64,000 nt of DNA from UBA5614 sp963667535. Its GTDB lineage: Bacteria; Cloacimonadota; Cloacimonadia; Cloacimonadales; Cloacimonadaceae. Position 1 is the first letter of the stretch. Every line of letters starts with the position of its first letter. The DNA is taken from the NCBI GenBank assembly GCA_963667535.2, contig CAXXDU010000002.1, positions 3,372,227 to 3,436,226 on the forward strand. Direction: 5' to 3'. The notes beneath the pieces were generated by a model. The model was not told where the DNA came from. It saw nothing but the letters and a program-made list of their open reading frames with translations, and did no database searches. The translations under genes and the position numbers were made by a program. Positions 53,175-62,820 of the stretch are shown here, in pieces.

Positions 53175-55256
53175 TTATTTCAGCATCAGCATCTTATGGA
53201 CTTTGTCTTTTCCTACTACAGACAAACGGCAGAAGTATATTCCGCTGGCAACCTGTGTACCCTGTGAATCCCGTCCATCCCAGACAACAGGATATCTGCC
53301 GGGTTCTTTGGCTTCGTCTACAAGCTTGCGCACTTCCTGACCTTTAATATTGTAAACCGTTAGTTTGACCTTACCGTTTTTGGTAACATCATAAACTATA
53401 GTAGTTTGTGGATTAAAAGGATTGGGGTAATTGGAAATCCGTGTTGCCGGCACTTCTATGCTTTCTAAAGTGAATTCTTTTGTAACTGATTCCAGATATA
53501 CTTCATTAGCACCCGGATTGAATATGGAAGCAATTTTGAATTTATAGTCAATGCCATCTGTCAATCCGGTTATTTGATAGTCTTCAGTGGTTCCAGATAC
53601 GATGTGAGCTTGCCATTGTGAAGCAGGAGCTTCAGCAGGTTTATACATTACTTCAAAATAGCCGGGTTCAGTATAGGATGCCCATTTAATATCGACAGTC
53701 CCGTTATATCTTTGTGAGATGGAGCTCAGATATGGTATTGATGTAAGACCCTGCATATTTCCGAGATCAAAGTTGCTCAGGACAAGATTCTCAGCATCCA
53801 GAGCTCTCTGTTTCAGATTATCCATATTATCAGCAGCCATGACAACCATATAGAATGTAAAATCGCTACCTGGGTTGATGTTAATTCTGCCATCAGGGCT
53901 GGGATTAGCAATGGTGGGCAGGTTGCCGTAAATACTGGTCATAAAACGCGTATCACAGGGAGCGGGCTGTTCATATTCCAGTACAGTACCGTCCGGACCA
54001 CCTTTTAAATTCTTGAACATTTGGTTCGGAACTGAATTTGGGTCTTTATCTGTCATCAGCCAGTATTTCTCATTAGCGGTTTTGTGCGGACTGAGAACAA
54101 GTGATAGAGGAGTAAAGTCATCAGGTCCGCTTCCAACTTGCCAATACCAGGCTGAACGATTGAGATTGTAATCGGGTAGGATAAATTTTGAACCAATTAA
54201 TGCCGGAGTAATGCCATCATCTCCATCTGCGTCTCTGGAATAGGCAAACTCATAACTGCCTTCATTGGTGCCTCCCATAATGTAGCCGCTCACATCATCA
54301 CTAAACGATGAGGAACCACCTTTTAAACAACCATCATTGATACTAAAGCTTTTCTCTGATTTCGCCACACGTTGTCCGCAGTCACAATCCATATAGCTTC
54401 CTATGCTGATGTCATACAGAGTATCAGCTTCATTGGAGTTATGCAGAGTAAATTTAAAGATAATCATCTTGTCATAGTTCTGCACCGGATAGGCATAGCT
54501 TTTTTGTTCTACTGCTATATTTAATGGCACGTGCATATTTGAACTTCTGGATTGACCCCAATCTCTTTGCCCGGTTGTCCCGAATGGACTGTAATCATAA
54601 TAGTAAGCAGATAGCGTTTCAAAACCAGGCTCGTTTCCAGTTTGGTCCACAGGTATGGAAAAGCAGTAAATTCCTGTGGTGTCAGGAATAACATAAGGTT
54701 GTGGACTGGGATATGAATAAATGCTCTTCAAGACAACATCCTGGGGATTGTAAATGGCATATTTGTTATATACCGCTTCATTACCGCTTTCGAGGGGATT
54801 ATATGCCGGCAGCAGCTCGTACAAATCCTTATCTCCGTCAAATCCAATCGTTGTCAGTGTATCTATCACAGGCTTCAAGCCTGCATTCCAGCCGTATTCA
54901 CCCTCTGCTACCACAGCACTACTGTCAGCAGTTGGGTTTTGTGCTATCCAATAAAGCTTCAATCCTGCAGCATTTCGGCGGTATTTCTTGCCTCCAATCC
55001 AGATAGCGCCCTGATACAGATAATCCACACCACTCCCTCCGGGATACTCAAGAGATGGGGATGTGGCATCATCAGCAGACCCGATAAATCCATAATTTGA
55101 CCCCCTGAGCCAGATACTTCCTGCATCGTGAAACTGAGAAATATTGAAGGATTTGGGACGTGTATTAGTGCTATTATCATTCCTGGCAAATATACTAGTG
55201 CTAGTTAATACCAAAGCTAACATCAATATAGCTAAAATCACTATTTGCTTTTTCAT
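53175..55256 (-). CDS. Large secreted protein, tandem paralogue 3
   Basis: Exported protein of 693 residues. The start at 55256 follows GAGGT; a reading to 55268 would overlap the previous gene. Signal peptide: VILAILMLALVLTSTSIFA. It has the same unknown domain as its neighbours, with an additional insertion around residues 295-320 (GQRVAKSEKSFSINDGCLKG). A fibronectin-like segment and the FlgD-type sorting domain (ISNYPNPFNPQTTIVYDV, ASGIYFCRLSVVGKDKVHKM) complete it. It is first of the three in transcription order, and its start lies 8 nt after the stop of the large lipoprotein gene. Confidence 0.85.
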   Translation of the reverse strand: MKKQIVILAILMLALVLTSTSIFARNDNSTNTRPKSFNISQFHDAGSIWLRGSNYGFIGSADDATSPSLEYPGGSGVDYLYQGAIWIGGKKYRRNAAGLKLYWIAQNPTADSSAVVAEGEYGWNAGLKPVIDTLTTIGFDGDKDLYELLPAYNPLESGNEAVYNKYAIYNPQDVVLKSIYSYPSPQPYVIPDTTGIYCFSIPVDQTGNEPGFETLSAYYYDYSPFGTTGQRDWGQSRSSNMHVPLNIAVEQKSYAYPVQNYDKMIIFKFTLHNSNEADTLYDISIGSYMDCDCGQRVAKSEKSFSINDGCLKGGSSSFSDDVSGYIMGGTNEGSYEFAYSRDADGDDGITPALIGSKFILPDYNLNRSAWYWQVGSGPDDFTPLSLVLSPHKTANEKYWLMTDKDPNSVPNQMFKNLKGGPDGTVLEYEQPAPCDTRFMTSIYGNLPTIANPSPDGRININPGSDFTFYMVVMAADNMDNLKQRALDAENLVLSNFDLGNMQGLTSIPYLSSISQRYNGTVDIKWASYTEPGYFEVMYKPAEAPASQWQAHIVSGTTEDYQITGLTDGIDYKFKIASIFNPGANEVYLESVTKEFTLESIEVPATRISNYPNPFNPQTTIVYDVTKNGKVKLTVYNIKGQEVRKLVDEAKEPGRYPVVWDGRDSQGTQVASGIYFCRLSVVGKDKVHKMLMLK

Positions 55257-55264
55257 TATCAACC

Positions 55265-57475
55265 TCACATATCACTTGATAGCAGGTTATCTATGATTTT
55301 TTGCAAAGCCAGATTTACATTGGGCTGTTGCATATAGGAAAGTGGGAATCCCAGTACAACAACCTTCCCAGAGCCCGGATAAATATACTCAATGCCGACA
55401 GTTTTTGTGATATACTGGCTATACTGCTCCTGAGTAGGAGAATAATTATCTGTACCGGGTATTTTGCATCCATACCTGTAAACCCGGGAAACATGCTCCA
55501 GATTATTAAAGATAGTTACAGGACCCAGACCATGCCTGCTATTAATCAGCGATACAAATGAAGTAGAAATATTCAGTGGAATATCCGGCCATGCTTCACT
55601 CGCACCGTTAGCCGAAACAAAATATGGTTGGGACAGCATATTATTAGTTGTAATTGAAACATCATCAGCATTTCTAAACCCTAAGGAATATTGCTCATTA
55701 TATTTACTCTGCATCAATAAGGCATTTATCATAGCTGCTATATTCGCAGCACCGCTTATTACCAGCTTTCCACCATTCATCAGATACAGATACATACCAT
55801 CTGCGTCAAGGCTATAGTTACTTGTATACGTCGGATAATCACAATGGTAGATTACAGCCTTGTAATTCTGCAGCATGGTTGGAGAGATTCTTCTATTCTT
55901 CATATCTGTATAATTTGATGAAGCTCGGTCAAACTGAACAACCGGACCATATACTGTAGGCGTAATTGCCTGATAAACGGAATCTACTTTTGCTTCCGGA
56001 CAGAAGCTTGCGTTGCTTATGTCATCATCAATAATCAATATACCATTACGTTGACTTACGGGTACATAAGGTACAAGATTGACCTTCAACTCTACCGGAG
56101 TGGGGTCATAAACACTCTGTCCATCAACAACACTGAATCTGAATGTATGCAATCCATTGCTCAGTTCTGTTAAGGTAGCGCGGGAGCAATCAAGATTTGA
56201 GTATTTCACTCTTCGCCAGAGTGTTCCATCAGAATGCGTAACGATTTGTGTATTTCCAAACTGCGCTAAAGCCGGAAAAGGTTGCCCATCCATCTGCAAG
56301 TCAAAATGAGTTATGTAGGAATAGTAATCAACGTCTGTCTCTTCATCAGGACACAGATTAACTACCTTATCAAAGGGATCGTCAGTTATTGTCGTAGAAT
56401 TGACACCTGGACGTCCATACTGGCCATGCCAGCCCCAAGCCAGATACATTTTAAAATCACTCGAGTTTATTGCAGTATAAGCATCTTCATCTTTGAAAAG
56501 ATTTGTACTGTGATGCGTACTGCTTTGTGGTTCTATTGGTATAGATGGAACAGACTCGTCCAGATACGGAATGTAGTGATATTGCCCCATCCCATAAAGA
56601 TGACGGGGGTATACCAGAGTTTTAGCATGAAATCCTCCCTTAGCTTTAAAGTATATTTTGTGGTGAGTTGTTTCTTCCATTCCCTGGCGTGATACAAGAT
56701 ATGTTTCCAGTTGAGTATATTCATCAGGTTGATTGGGGACCAAGGATGGTGTCGTCTGAGTATTGATATAGAGCTCTCTGATATTTTCACATTCCAGGGT
56801 GGAATACCACTGACCTGACTGCAGAATATTCTGGTTAAGATCAACTGTATTTATCCTGTACATAAAATGATGAGCATACAACCCCTCAACAAAGATATCC
56901 CCATAAATCTCCCTTAAGGAGACATGAATACCCATTCCTGTTGTACCCCCCTGTTCAAAACCGGGAGGAATCATCTTTGAGCCAAAAATCCTGTCCATCG
57001 GGAAAGTTTTACAATATTCTGCCATCTTTCCTGCTGAAGGTATAACTTTTACTTCGACCTTAGAAATAATCTGCTTTAGCTTACCATTTGCCGAAGCAAA
57101 TTCCCAGTTCTGTTGCAGTCCGGATGTCCAGATTGTGCGTTGACATGCGGGAGAAGATAACGGAATTGATGTATCTGCATTAGTAGTATAATGAAATATC
57201 CATCCTTCTGCATCGGTGACTATTCCATCCGGCAATAAGCTATCAGTGGTCGTGATTCTCCAGGCTATTAAATATTCTTTATCTTTAGGTAGATTTAGCT
57301 TTGCCGATTGCCTGTAAGTGTAGTCACTTCCATTTCCCGATAAGACTTTTTCTTCTGTTAAAACAAGAGGAGCATTGGGGTCATTATCCGGTTTAAGAGG
57401 ATTGTGTTTAGCACAAGCGGTTAGTAAAAAGATAATACAAACGACATACAATACAGTCATTAACCTATCAGCCAT
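55265..57475 (-). CDS. Large lipoprotein of unknown function
   Basis: Lipoprotein of 736 residues. The start MADRLMT at 57475 is selected because GGGAG lies upstream of it. The signal peptide ends in the lipobox LLTAC, then AKHNPLKPDNDPNAP, a typical linker after the lipidated cysteine. The middle is beta-rich (about 60-460); the last 270 residues begin GILIIDDDISNASFCPE and resemble a glutamine-amidotransferase-like fold (LQNYKAVIYHCDYP, LNGGKLVISGAANIAA, GKVVVLGFPL). No catalytic residues were recognised. It precedes the three secreted paralogues and may belong to the same surface structure. Confidence 0.75.
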   Translation of the reverse strand: MADRLMTVLYVVCIIFLLTACAKHNPLKPDNDPNAPLVLTEEKVLSGNGSDYTYRQSAKLNLPKDKEYLIAWRITTTDSLLPDGIVTDAEGWIFHYTTNADTSIPLSSPACQRTIWTSGLQQNWEFASANGKLKQIISKVEVKVIPSAGKMAEYCKTFPMDRIFGSKMIPPGFEQGGTTGMGIHVSLREIYGDIFVEGLYAHHFMYRINTVDLNQNILQSGQWYSTLECENIRELYINTQTTPSLVPNQPDEYTQLETYLVSRQGMEETTHHKIYFKAKGGFHAKTLVYPRHLYGMGQYHYIPYLDESVPSIPIEPQSSTHHSTNLFKDEDAYTAINSSDFKMYLAWGWHGQYGRPGVNSTTITDDPFDKVVNLCPDEETDVDYYSYITHFDLQMDGQPFPALAQFGNTQIVTHSDGTLWRRVKYSNLDCSRATLTELSNGLHTFRFSVVDGQSVYDPTPVELKVNLVPYVPVSQRNGILIIDDDISNASFCPEAKVDSVYQAITPTVYGPVVQFDRASSNYTDMKNRRISPTMLQNYKAVIYHCDYPTYTSNYSLDADGMYLYLMNGGKLVISGAANIAAMINALLMQSKYNEQYSLGFRNADDVSITTNNMLSQPYFVSANGASEAWPDIPLNISTSFVSLINSRHGLGPVTIFNNLEHVSRVYRYGCKIPGTDNYSPTQEQYSQYITKTVGIEYIYPGSGKVVVLGFPLSYMQQPNVNLALQKIIDNLLSSDM

Positions 57476-57552
57476 CTTTTCTCCCATGTCTGGAATATAG
57501 TAACAGCACAGATTTATTTATATTGCAATTGTTGATTACTGTAGAATATGTG

Positions 57553-58326
57553 TCAAGGAATATATATTGGCTTAACCTTTTCAATACCTGATAAAATTAT
57601 CCAGCCTGCTCCGCCGTTGGGTAATGTGACCAGAGCCCAGTCTTTGTCTACTCTGTTGATGTGGATAATCAACCCGCTATGTACTGTGAAGAGCTTGCCA
57701 AATTCAGTTCCCGGACCTGAATAACCTGCCACTTCAGGTTCAATCAGCACTGCCATATTGCCGTTGTGATATTCTTTGTATTTGAGTCCGAGCATGGTTG
57801 CCGAGAGTAGAAAGACAAATCCTAAAATCACCAGCCACATGACAGGAACTGCTTTATCCCGGGATACACCCAAATGCATAAGCCAGTGCACACACAATAC
57901 GGTGACAATCAAAAGCAATAAGACAATAACAGCCAGTGCATTTAATGAGAAGAAATCAAATCCCTTTTTGAACAGTCCGGACAGGAATGAGGGCTGAGCA
58001 TAAAGCTCTCTGTCCAGGCTTCTATTGATGACATAATCCAGATTGTTTTTGGCATCTGCATGATTGCTGTTTATCCTCAGTGCACGTAAAAAATACAGAA
58101 CTGCTTTGCCGGTATTGCCCTGATGATAATAGCTCAAGCCCAGTTGATTGTACAAGTCAGCATTCTTTACACCGGATTTCTCTATTTTAAGCAGATTGTG
58201 CGAAGCTGCTGTGTAGTCGGTAGACTTATCAGAAGCTTGTGTCTGAGCGCTCCAAAGCATATTACAAAAACCGAGTATTCCTATGATAACAACAATGATA
58301 ATCCGTGAATTTACTTTACTTTTCAT
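57553..58326 (-). CDS. batE: BatE-like TPR and SH3 membrane protein
   Basis: Last gene of the Bat operon, 257 residues. It has a signal segment, two to three TPR helices (LYNQLGLSYYHQGNTGKAVLYFLRALRINSNHADAK), two central transmembrane segments (about 128-150 and 165-185) and a C-terminal bacterial SH3 domain (VLIEPEVAGYSGPGTEFGKLFTVHSGL ... GAGWIILSGIEKV). This TPR-TM-SH3 order is that of BatE. It follows BatD by 4 nt. Bat proteins are linked to oxygen tolerance in Bacteroides and to envelope stability in Leptospira studies, with role not settled. Confidence 0.85.
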   Translation of the reverse strand: MKSKVNSRIIIVVIIGILGFCNMLWSAQTQASDKSTDYTAASHNLLKIEKSGVKNADLYNQLGLSYYHQGNTGKAVLYFLRALRINSNHADAKNNLDYVINRSLDRELYAQPSFLSGLFKKGFDFFSLNALAVIVLLLLIVTVLCVHWLMHLGVSRDKAVPVMWLVILGFVFLLSATMLGLKYKEYHNGNMAVLIEPEVAGYSGPGTEFGKLFTVHSGLIIHINRVDKDWALVTLPNGGAGWIILSGIEKVKPIYIP

Positions 58327-58330
58327 GTTC

Positions 58331-60151
58331 TCACCACTTGAATTTGTTAACTTTATCGGGTTGTTTAATGAATGACTTTATCACTTTGGTCAGAGCATCC
58401 AAATCTGACAACAGCACGTTTTGATTGAATCCGCCCGGCATATAGCGTGCTTCCTGACAGCGCTTGAGAAAACCTTCCAGATTGCTGACCAGTTCTTCAT
58501 CCAGTCCTTTCAGCCGCAGATGATAAAGTTTCTCAGCAGTTGAATAGCGGTGCCTGATGTGGTACTTATCACTCAGATACCTCATTAAGCCAATTTCTGC
58601 TTTGGGATAGAATTCCTGTGAACCTTCCTGTGCTGCTTTTTCTGCCTGCTTGAGATATTTCTTCAGCACCCGGGCAGAACCTTTCTGAGCAGCGAGTTCA
58701 GGGTCAATATCCCTGAGCTTTTTATTACTTGCCATCCACCAGGAGGGGACTAAACTCAATAGAATCAGAATCACCAACAACCAATAAATAGTACTATCCG
58801 CCAGTAATGTCTGTGAGGAATACTTTTCCCCGGGATTAAAAGGTGAGAGCATTCTGATATTCTCTTTCTGGAATACATTTGAGATATAAGTAAGTACATT
58901 CCCGGGTTTGACAGTTACTTTAACAGGCTTGCTTTGAAAGCTCTGATAAGAGGAACTGACAGGGTCAAACCAATTGAACCTCACGCCCGGAATTGTAAAA
59001 GTACCTTCGCTTTTGGGAATCAGCAGGTAGTTGATGGTTCTTGTACCATTTACACCTGCCTGAATCTGGTCATCGGTAAGTGGTGAAGCTATGCGGAAAT
59101 CCTGTTGTAACGGGTACACAGGATTGCTGAACTGATTAAAATTGCCTCTGCCATTGATAATGAGTTTATATTCCAGCGCTTCGCCCAATCGAATAGTGTT
59201 TTTTCCAAGCTGGTCATAGACTTTGAATTTTCCCACAGCACCGCTGAAATCATTTGGTTTCCCGGTTACAGGTAACTCTTTTACAGTAATTCTGACCGTT
59301 TCACTCTGTAATGTCTTAGCATAAAGTCCCATAGCACCGGTCTGAACCTCAGCCGTTATTTGTGGTAATTCTATCACTCCGGCACTGTTGGGTGAAATTG
59401 CAATTGTCTTGAGCACTGCTACTTTGAAGCGTTGGTTTTTGACTTTGGTAAGCTCAAAATTTAACCTGGTCGGTTCACTGTAGGTTTCCTTACCGTAACC
59501 GCCAAAGTCTTTTTCATCTTTGAGTTCAAGTGAGGCAACAGGCTGTGTGGTGTATAATCTGTATGTAACCAATAGCGGCTCTCCCAGATACACAGTCCGT
59601 TTATCGGGAGCAGCGATGATAGACATTTCGCCAACAGGCTCAAACCCCATATTCAGGCTAAACGGGTCCTGCATCATGAACGGCATATTCTGCCCAAAGC
59701 CAAATGGATTATTCTGCTGTTGTTGCTGCCTGTTACCTGCATAAGATTTATCCAGTACTCTCACAGACGCAGGCTGTGTAGTATAGTCCTTGCCATTGAT
59801 TGATATATTAAAGGCAGGAATCTTGAGATTGCCTGTGCGTTTGGGAACAAGCCGGTAGATAAAAGATTTGGTCACTGATTCGCTTACATTGCCATTGATT
59901 ATGGAGTAACTGGAAGAGCTGGAAGTCATCATATTGCGCAGGGAAAAGTCCACCAGATTAGGCAGTTTAGGCGCTGTGAGCCTGAAGTTCTTATCACCTG
60001 TAACGTCGATTGTATATGTTACTTCCTCATCTCTGCCCACGGTACCAGGCTCTGCTGTGGAGCGCACTCGCATGGTCTGTGCCGGCATCAGAGAAACCTG
60101 AAACAGGATAAAAACTAAGAGTAAAAACTGAGTAAACTTCCTGTATTGCAT
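58331..60151 (-). CDS. batD: BatD protein
   Basis: Exported protein of 606 residues. The start MQYRKFTQF at 60151 lies right after the previous stop with GGTGG as ribosome binding site. Signal peptide FLLLVFILFQVSLMPA, then repeated beta-sandwich domains (VRSTAEPGTVGRDEEVTYTI; RVLDKSYAG; KFKVYDQLGKNTIRLGEALEYKL) characteristic of the oxygen-tolerance protein BatD, a membrane segment around 465-485, and a helical cytoplasmic end. An asparagine/glutamine-rich stretch (GNRQQQQQNNPF) lies near residue 145. It would form part of the Bat complex in the cell envelope. Confidence 0.92.
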   Translation of the reverse strand: MQYRKFTQFLLLVFILFQVSLMPAQTMRVRSTAEPGTVGRDEEVTYTIDVTGDKNFRLTAPKLPNLVDFSLRNMMTSSSSSYSIINGNVSESVTKSFIYRLVPKRTGNLKIPAFNISINGKDYTTQPASVRVLDKSYAGNRQQQQQNNPFGFGQNMPFMMQDPFSLNMGFEPVGEMSIIAAPDKRTVYLGEPLLVTYRLYTTQPVASLELKDEKDFGGYGKETYSEPTRLNFELTKVKNQRFKVAVLKTIAISPNSAGVIELPQITAEVQTGAMGLYAKTLQSETVRITVKELPVTGKPNDFSGAVGKFKVYDQLGKNTIRLGEALEYKLIINGRGNFNQFSNPVYPLQQDFRIASPLTDDQIQAGVNGTRTINYLLIPKSEGTFTIPGVRFNWFDPVSSSYQSFQSKPVKVTVKPGNVLTYISNVFQKENIRMLSPFNPGEKYSSQTLLADSTIYWLLVILILLSLVPSWWMASNKKLRDIDPELAAQKGSARVLKKYLKQAEKAAQEGSQEFYPKAEIGLMRYLSDKYHIRHRYSTAEKLYHLRLKGLDEELVSNLEGFLKRCQEARYMPGGFNQNVLLSDLDALTKVIKSFIKQPDKVNKFKW

Positions 60152-60153
60152 GA

Positions 60154-61821
60154 TTACCACCACTTATTGTTACGCAGGCGCTGAGGCGGTGCCTGTTTGT
60201 TTTTACGGTCATTTACCTCTTTCTGTTCCAAAGCCTTGAGAATTCTCTCTGCTGAATCTTTCTTATCCTTTTGCTGCTGCATGTCCTGAGGCTTCTGTTG
60301 CTCTTGCTGCTTTTGTTTGTCTTTATCTTTGTTCTGTTTGTTTTGCTGCTGTTTTTGTTGCTGTTGCTGCTGCTGAACCAACATTCTCTTTGCCAGGTCA
60401 TAATTGGCTTTGGCAGGTTTATTATTCCCGTCTGATAGCACTGAATTGCGGTAAGATTGCAAAGCATCGGTATATTTCTTAGCCTGATATTGCTGATTTC
60501 CCAGATTGTACCAGGCTTTGCTTTTGAGCTTGTCATCTTTTGAGTTCAGTGCTTTTTGCCAGGCATCCGCCGCTTCCTTTTCCTTTTTCAACTGGTATAA
60601 GGAATTGCCGTGATTATATTGCAGCACATTGTCTTTGGGGTAGTTCAGAGCGTTTTTATTATAAGTCTTTTCAGCTTTCTGATAATCTTTCTTTTTGTAA
60701 GCAGCATTACCTTTGCTATTATTCAAAGCCTTGGTCCAGGGTAAATTCAGAGCACTCAGATTAAATACCGGCATCAGCATCAATAGCAACAGGAATCCCG
60801 TTACATAAGTTGATTTGGGTACTTTGTTACCCCTGGTTTTATTCAATGTGGAACTCAGCAGAGTCTCGATTAATAGTAGAAGCAAGGCGGCAATAACAAA
60901 CAGACCATACTGTTCTTTATACAGGCTCATTCTGCGTGATGACAGCTTGTTTTGCTCCAGAGATGATATATGTTTCAGAATTGCCTGTATCTCGTCCTGG
61001 GTGGGAGTTATCATAAAGAATTCCCCTCCCGTTAGTGCGGCAATCCTGCTCAGGGTTTTATTATCCAGCTTACTGGTGATTTCGTTCTGACTGATATTGC
61101 CAAAATCTTCCTGGCCGGAGAGCTTAACTTTGCTTCCTTCCGGTGTCCCGACTCCCATAGTGTAAACAATCACGCCCTGTGAGGATAGGGCTTTGGCTTC
61201 TTTAACGCTTTCCTCGCTCAGGTCTTCTCCGTCAGATATCAGGACAACTACTCTTGTTTTGGTATTTTTATCAAAGACGGTACCGGCAATATTGAGCGCT
61301 TTGCCGATATCCGTGCCCCAGACAGGAACAGTGCTGGTATTGAGGCTGTTTAGCAGCATTCTGGCTGCTTCATAATCATCCGTAAGGGGACATTGCACAA
61401 AAGCAGTACCGGCAAAGGGAATCAAGGCTATTCTATCGCCTTTTTGTTCATCTATAAAGGCTGATATCTCATCTTTGGCTCTTTGCAGACGGCTGGGCGC
61501 TATATCAGTAGCATCCATACTTTTACTGGCATCTATGCAGATAGCGATATCCAGTCCGCTGCGTTTGATATCCTGTGTTTCCCTGTCCCATTGAGGACGC
61601 ACCAAAGCCAGGATAATCAATGCCAGCGCCAGTATCAGTAACACAGCTTTTAATCTGTAGAGAAAGAAAGACCAGTCCCTGAAATAGAAGTCCCAAAGAC
61701 TCCGGTCTGCAAACTTGCCAAACTTAGTCAGATACCTTTTTCTGATGATAATCAATAGCCCGATCAAAGGCAGCAGGATGAGCAGCAGAAACAGCAGTTT
61801 GGGATTTACAATATTCATCAT
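60154..61821 (-). CDS. BatB-BatC fusion (vWA plus TPR)
   Basis: Fused protein of 555 residues. Residues 1-320 are BatB: two N-terminal transmembrane segments, then a von Willebrand A domain with MIDAS CIDASKSMDATD and the later TDDYEAARML and SDGEDLS ligands, and a transmembrane segment near 305. Residues 325-355 bear a second membrane segment. From about 365 to 470 lie TPR units (NKDNVLQYNHGNSLYQLKKEKEA...; AWYNLGNQQYQAKKYTDAL) as in BatC. The C-terminus is a long glutamine/lysine-rich low-complexity tail. A second ATG at 61818 has better spacing from GGAG and may be the real start. BatB and BatC are separate genes in Bacteroides. Confidence 0.9.
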   Translation of the reverse strand: MMNIVNPKLLFLLLILLPLIGLLIIIRKRYLTKFGKFADRSLWDFYFRDWSFFLYRLKAVLLILALALIILALVRPQWDRETQDIKRSGLDIAICIDASKSMDATDIAPSRLQRAKDEISAFIDEQKGDRIALIPFAGTAFVQCPLTDDYEAARMLLNSLNTSTVPVWGTDIGKALNIAGTVFDKNTKTRVVVLISDGEDLSEESVKEAKALSSQGVIVYTMGVGTPEGSKVKLSGQEDFGNISQNEITSKLDNKTLSRIAALTGGEFFMITPTQDEIQAILKHISSLEQNKLSSRRMSLYKEQYGLFVIAALLLLLIETLLSSTLNKTRGNKVPKSTYVTGFLLLLMLMPVFNLSALNLPWTKALNNSKGNAAYKKKDYQKAEKTYNKNALNYPKDNVLQYNHGNSLYQLKKEKEAADAWQKALNSKDDKLKSKAWYNLGNQQYQAKKYTDALQSYRNSVLSDGNNKPAKANYDLAKRMLVQQQQQQQKQQQNKQNKDKDKQKQQEQQKPQDMQQQKDKKDSAERILKALEQKEVNDRKNKQAPPQRLRNNKWW

Positions 61822-62820
61822 CTACTCCGGCAGTATCCGTACCATAGCCAGTTTCAGAGTCAATTCAAGCATGAGCAGGAAGAAAGCAGCCCACAGGAAA
61901 AAAGGAAAGACTTCTTTGTAATCATAGTAATAGCGGATTTTATAACGGCTCTTCTCGAGCTTATCAATATTATCCAGAATTGCCTTGAGCTGCTGCGTAT
62001 TGGTTGCCAAAGCAGCTTCACCGGTACCTGTCGTGGCGGCAATCTTATTTAAAGTATTCATATCCATCTCAATCAAAACCTTTTGGTATCTGGTACCAAA
62101 GATAGGGTCAGTAACAGGATAATCCACCATGCCATTGCTGCCCACACCCACAGGATAAACCTTTATGCCAAATGTCTTTGCCATCTCAGCAGCAGAAAAG
62201 GGGTCTACCTCTCCCGAATTACTGACTCCATCCGTAATCAGAATAATGACTTTGGACTTGGCAGAGGAATTTCTAAGCCTTGCTACTGCTGTAGCCAGAC
62301 CCAGACCTATCGCAGTGGAAGAAGCTTCTATATTGACCTCAATCTGCGAGAGCAACTGCGTCAAAGAACTATGGTCATGCGTCAGAGGACAGCGCGTCAG
62401 CGCATATTCCGAAAAAGACACCAGCCCGATGCGGTCATGTTCCCTTTGCAGAATAAATTCTTTTGCCACTTTCTTAGCAGCACCCAGACGGTTTTCCGGC
62501 ATAAAATCAACTGCCAGCATGGAACCACTCACATCCAGAGCTATGACAATATCCACACCTTCACCCTGAATGTCTTCTCTGCCTTTGCCAAACCGTGGTC
62601 TGGCAACCGCTATCACCAGACAGATAATGATGAGCGCTCTGAGGACAGGATAAAGGTATTTCCAGATAGAATAACGCGGCTTAAACTTATTCAGCAGCGT
62701 AAATCTGCTAAAGGGTATCTGCATGCGTTTCCGGCTTTTATACTTTAGCTCATAATAAAGATACAAAGGTACCAAAAGCAAAGCAAGCAACCACCAGGGA
62801 CTATAGAAATCAAGCGTCAT
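61822..62820 (-). CDS. batA: BatA vWA membrane protein
   Basis: Membrane protein of 332 residues. It has an N-terminal BatA-type helix pair (YSPWWLLALLLVPLYLYYELKY), a second membrane segment near 55-78, the von Willebrand A domain with MIDAS VIALDVSGSM, TRCPLTHDHSSL and ITDGVSNSG, and a C-terminal membrane helix. The start overlaps the upstream gene by 11 nt and the stop abuts the BatB-BatC gene directly, so the operon is tightly coupled. Function as for the Bat complex: envelope stress or oxygen tolerance. Confidence 0.92.
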   Translation of the reverse strand: MTLDFYSPWWLLALLLVPLYLYYELKYKSRKRMQIPFSRFTLLNKFKPRYSIWKYLYPVLRALIIICLVIAVARPRFGKGREDIQGEGVDIVIALDVSGSMLAVDFMPENRLGAAKKVAKEFILQREHDRIGLVSFSEYALTRCPLTHDHSSLTQLLSQIEVNIEASSTAIGLGLATAVARLRNSSAKSKVIILITDGVSNSGEVDPFSAAEMAKTFGIKVYPVGVGSNGMVDYPVTDPIFGTRYQKVLIEMDMNTLNKIAATTGTGEAALATNTQQLKAILDNIDKLEKSRYKIRYYYDYKEVFPFFLWAAFFLLMLELTLKLAMVRILPE

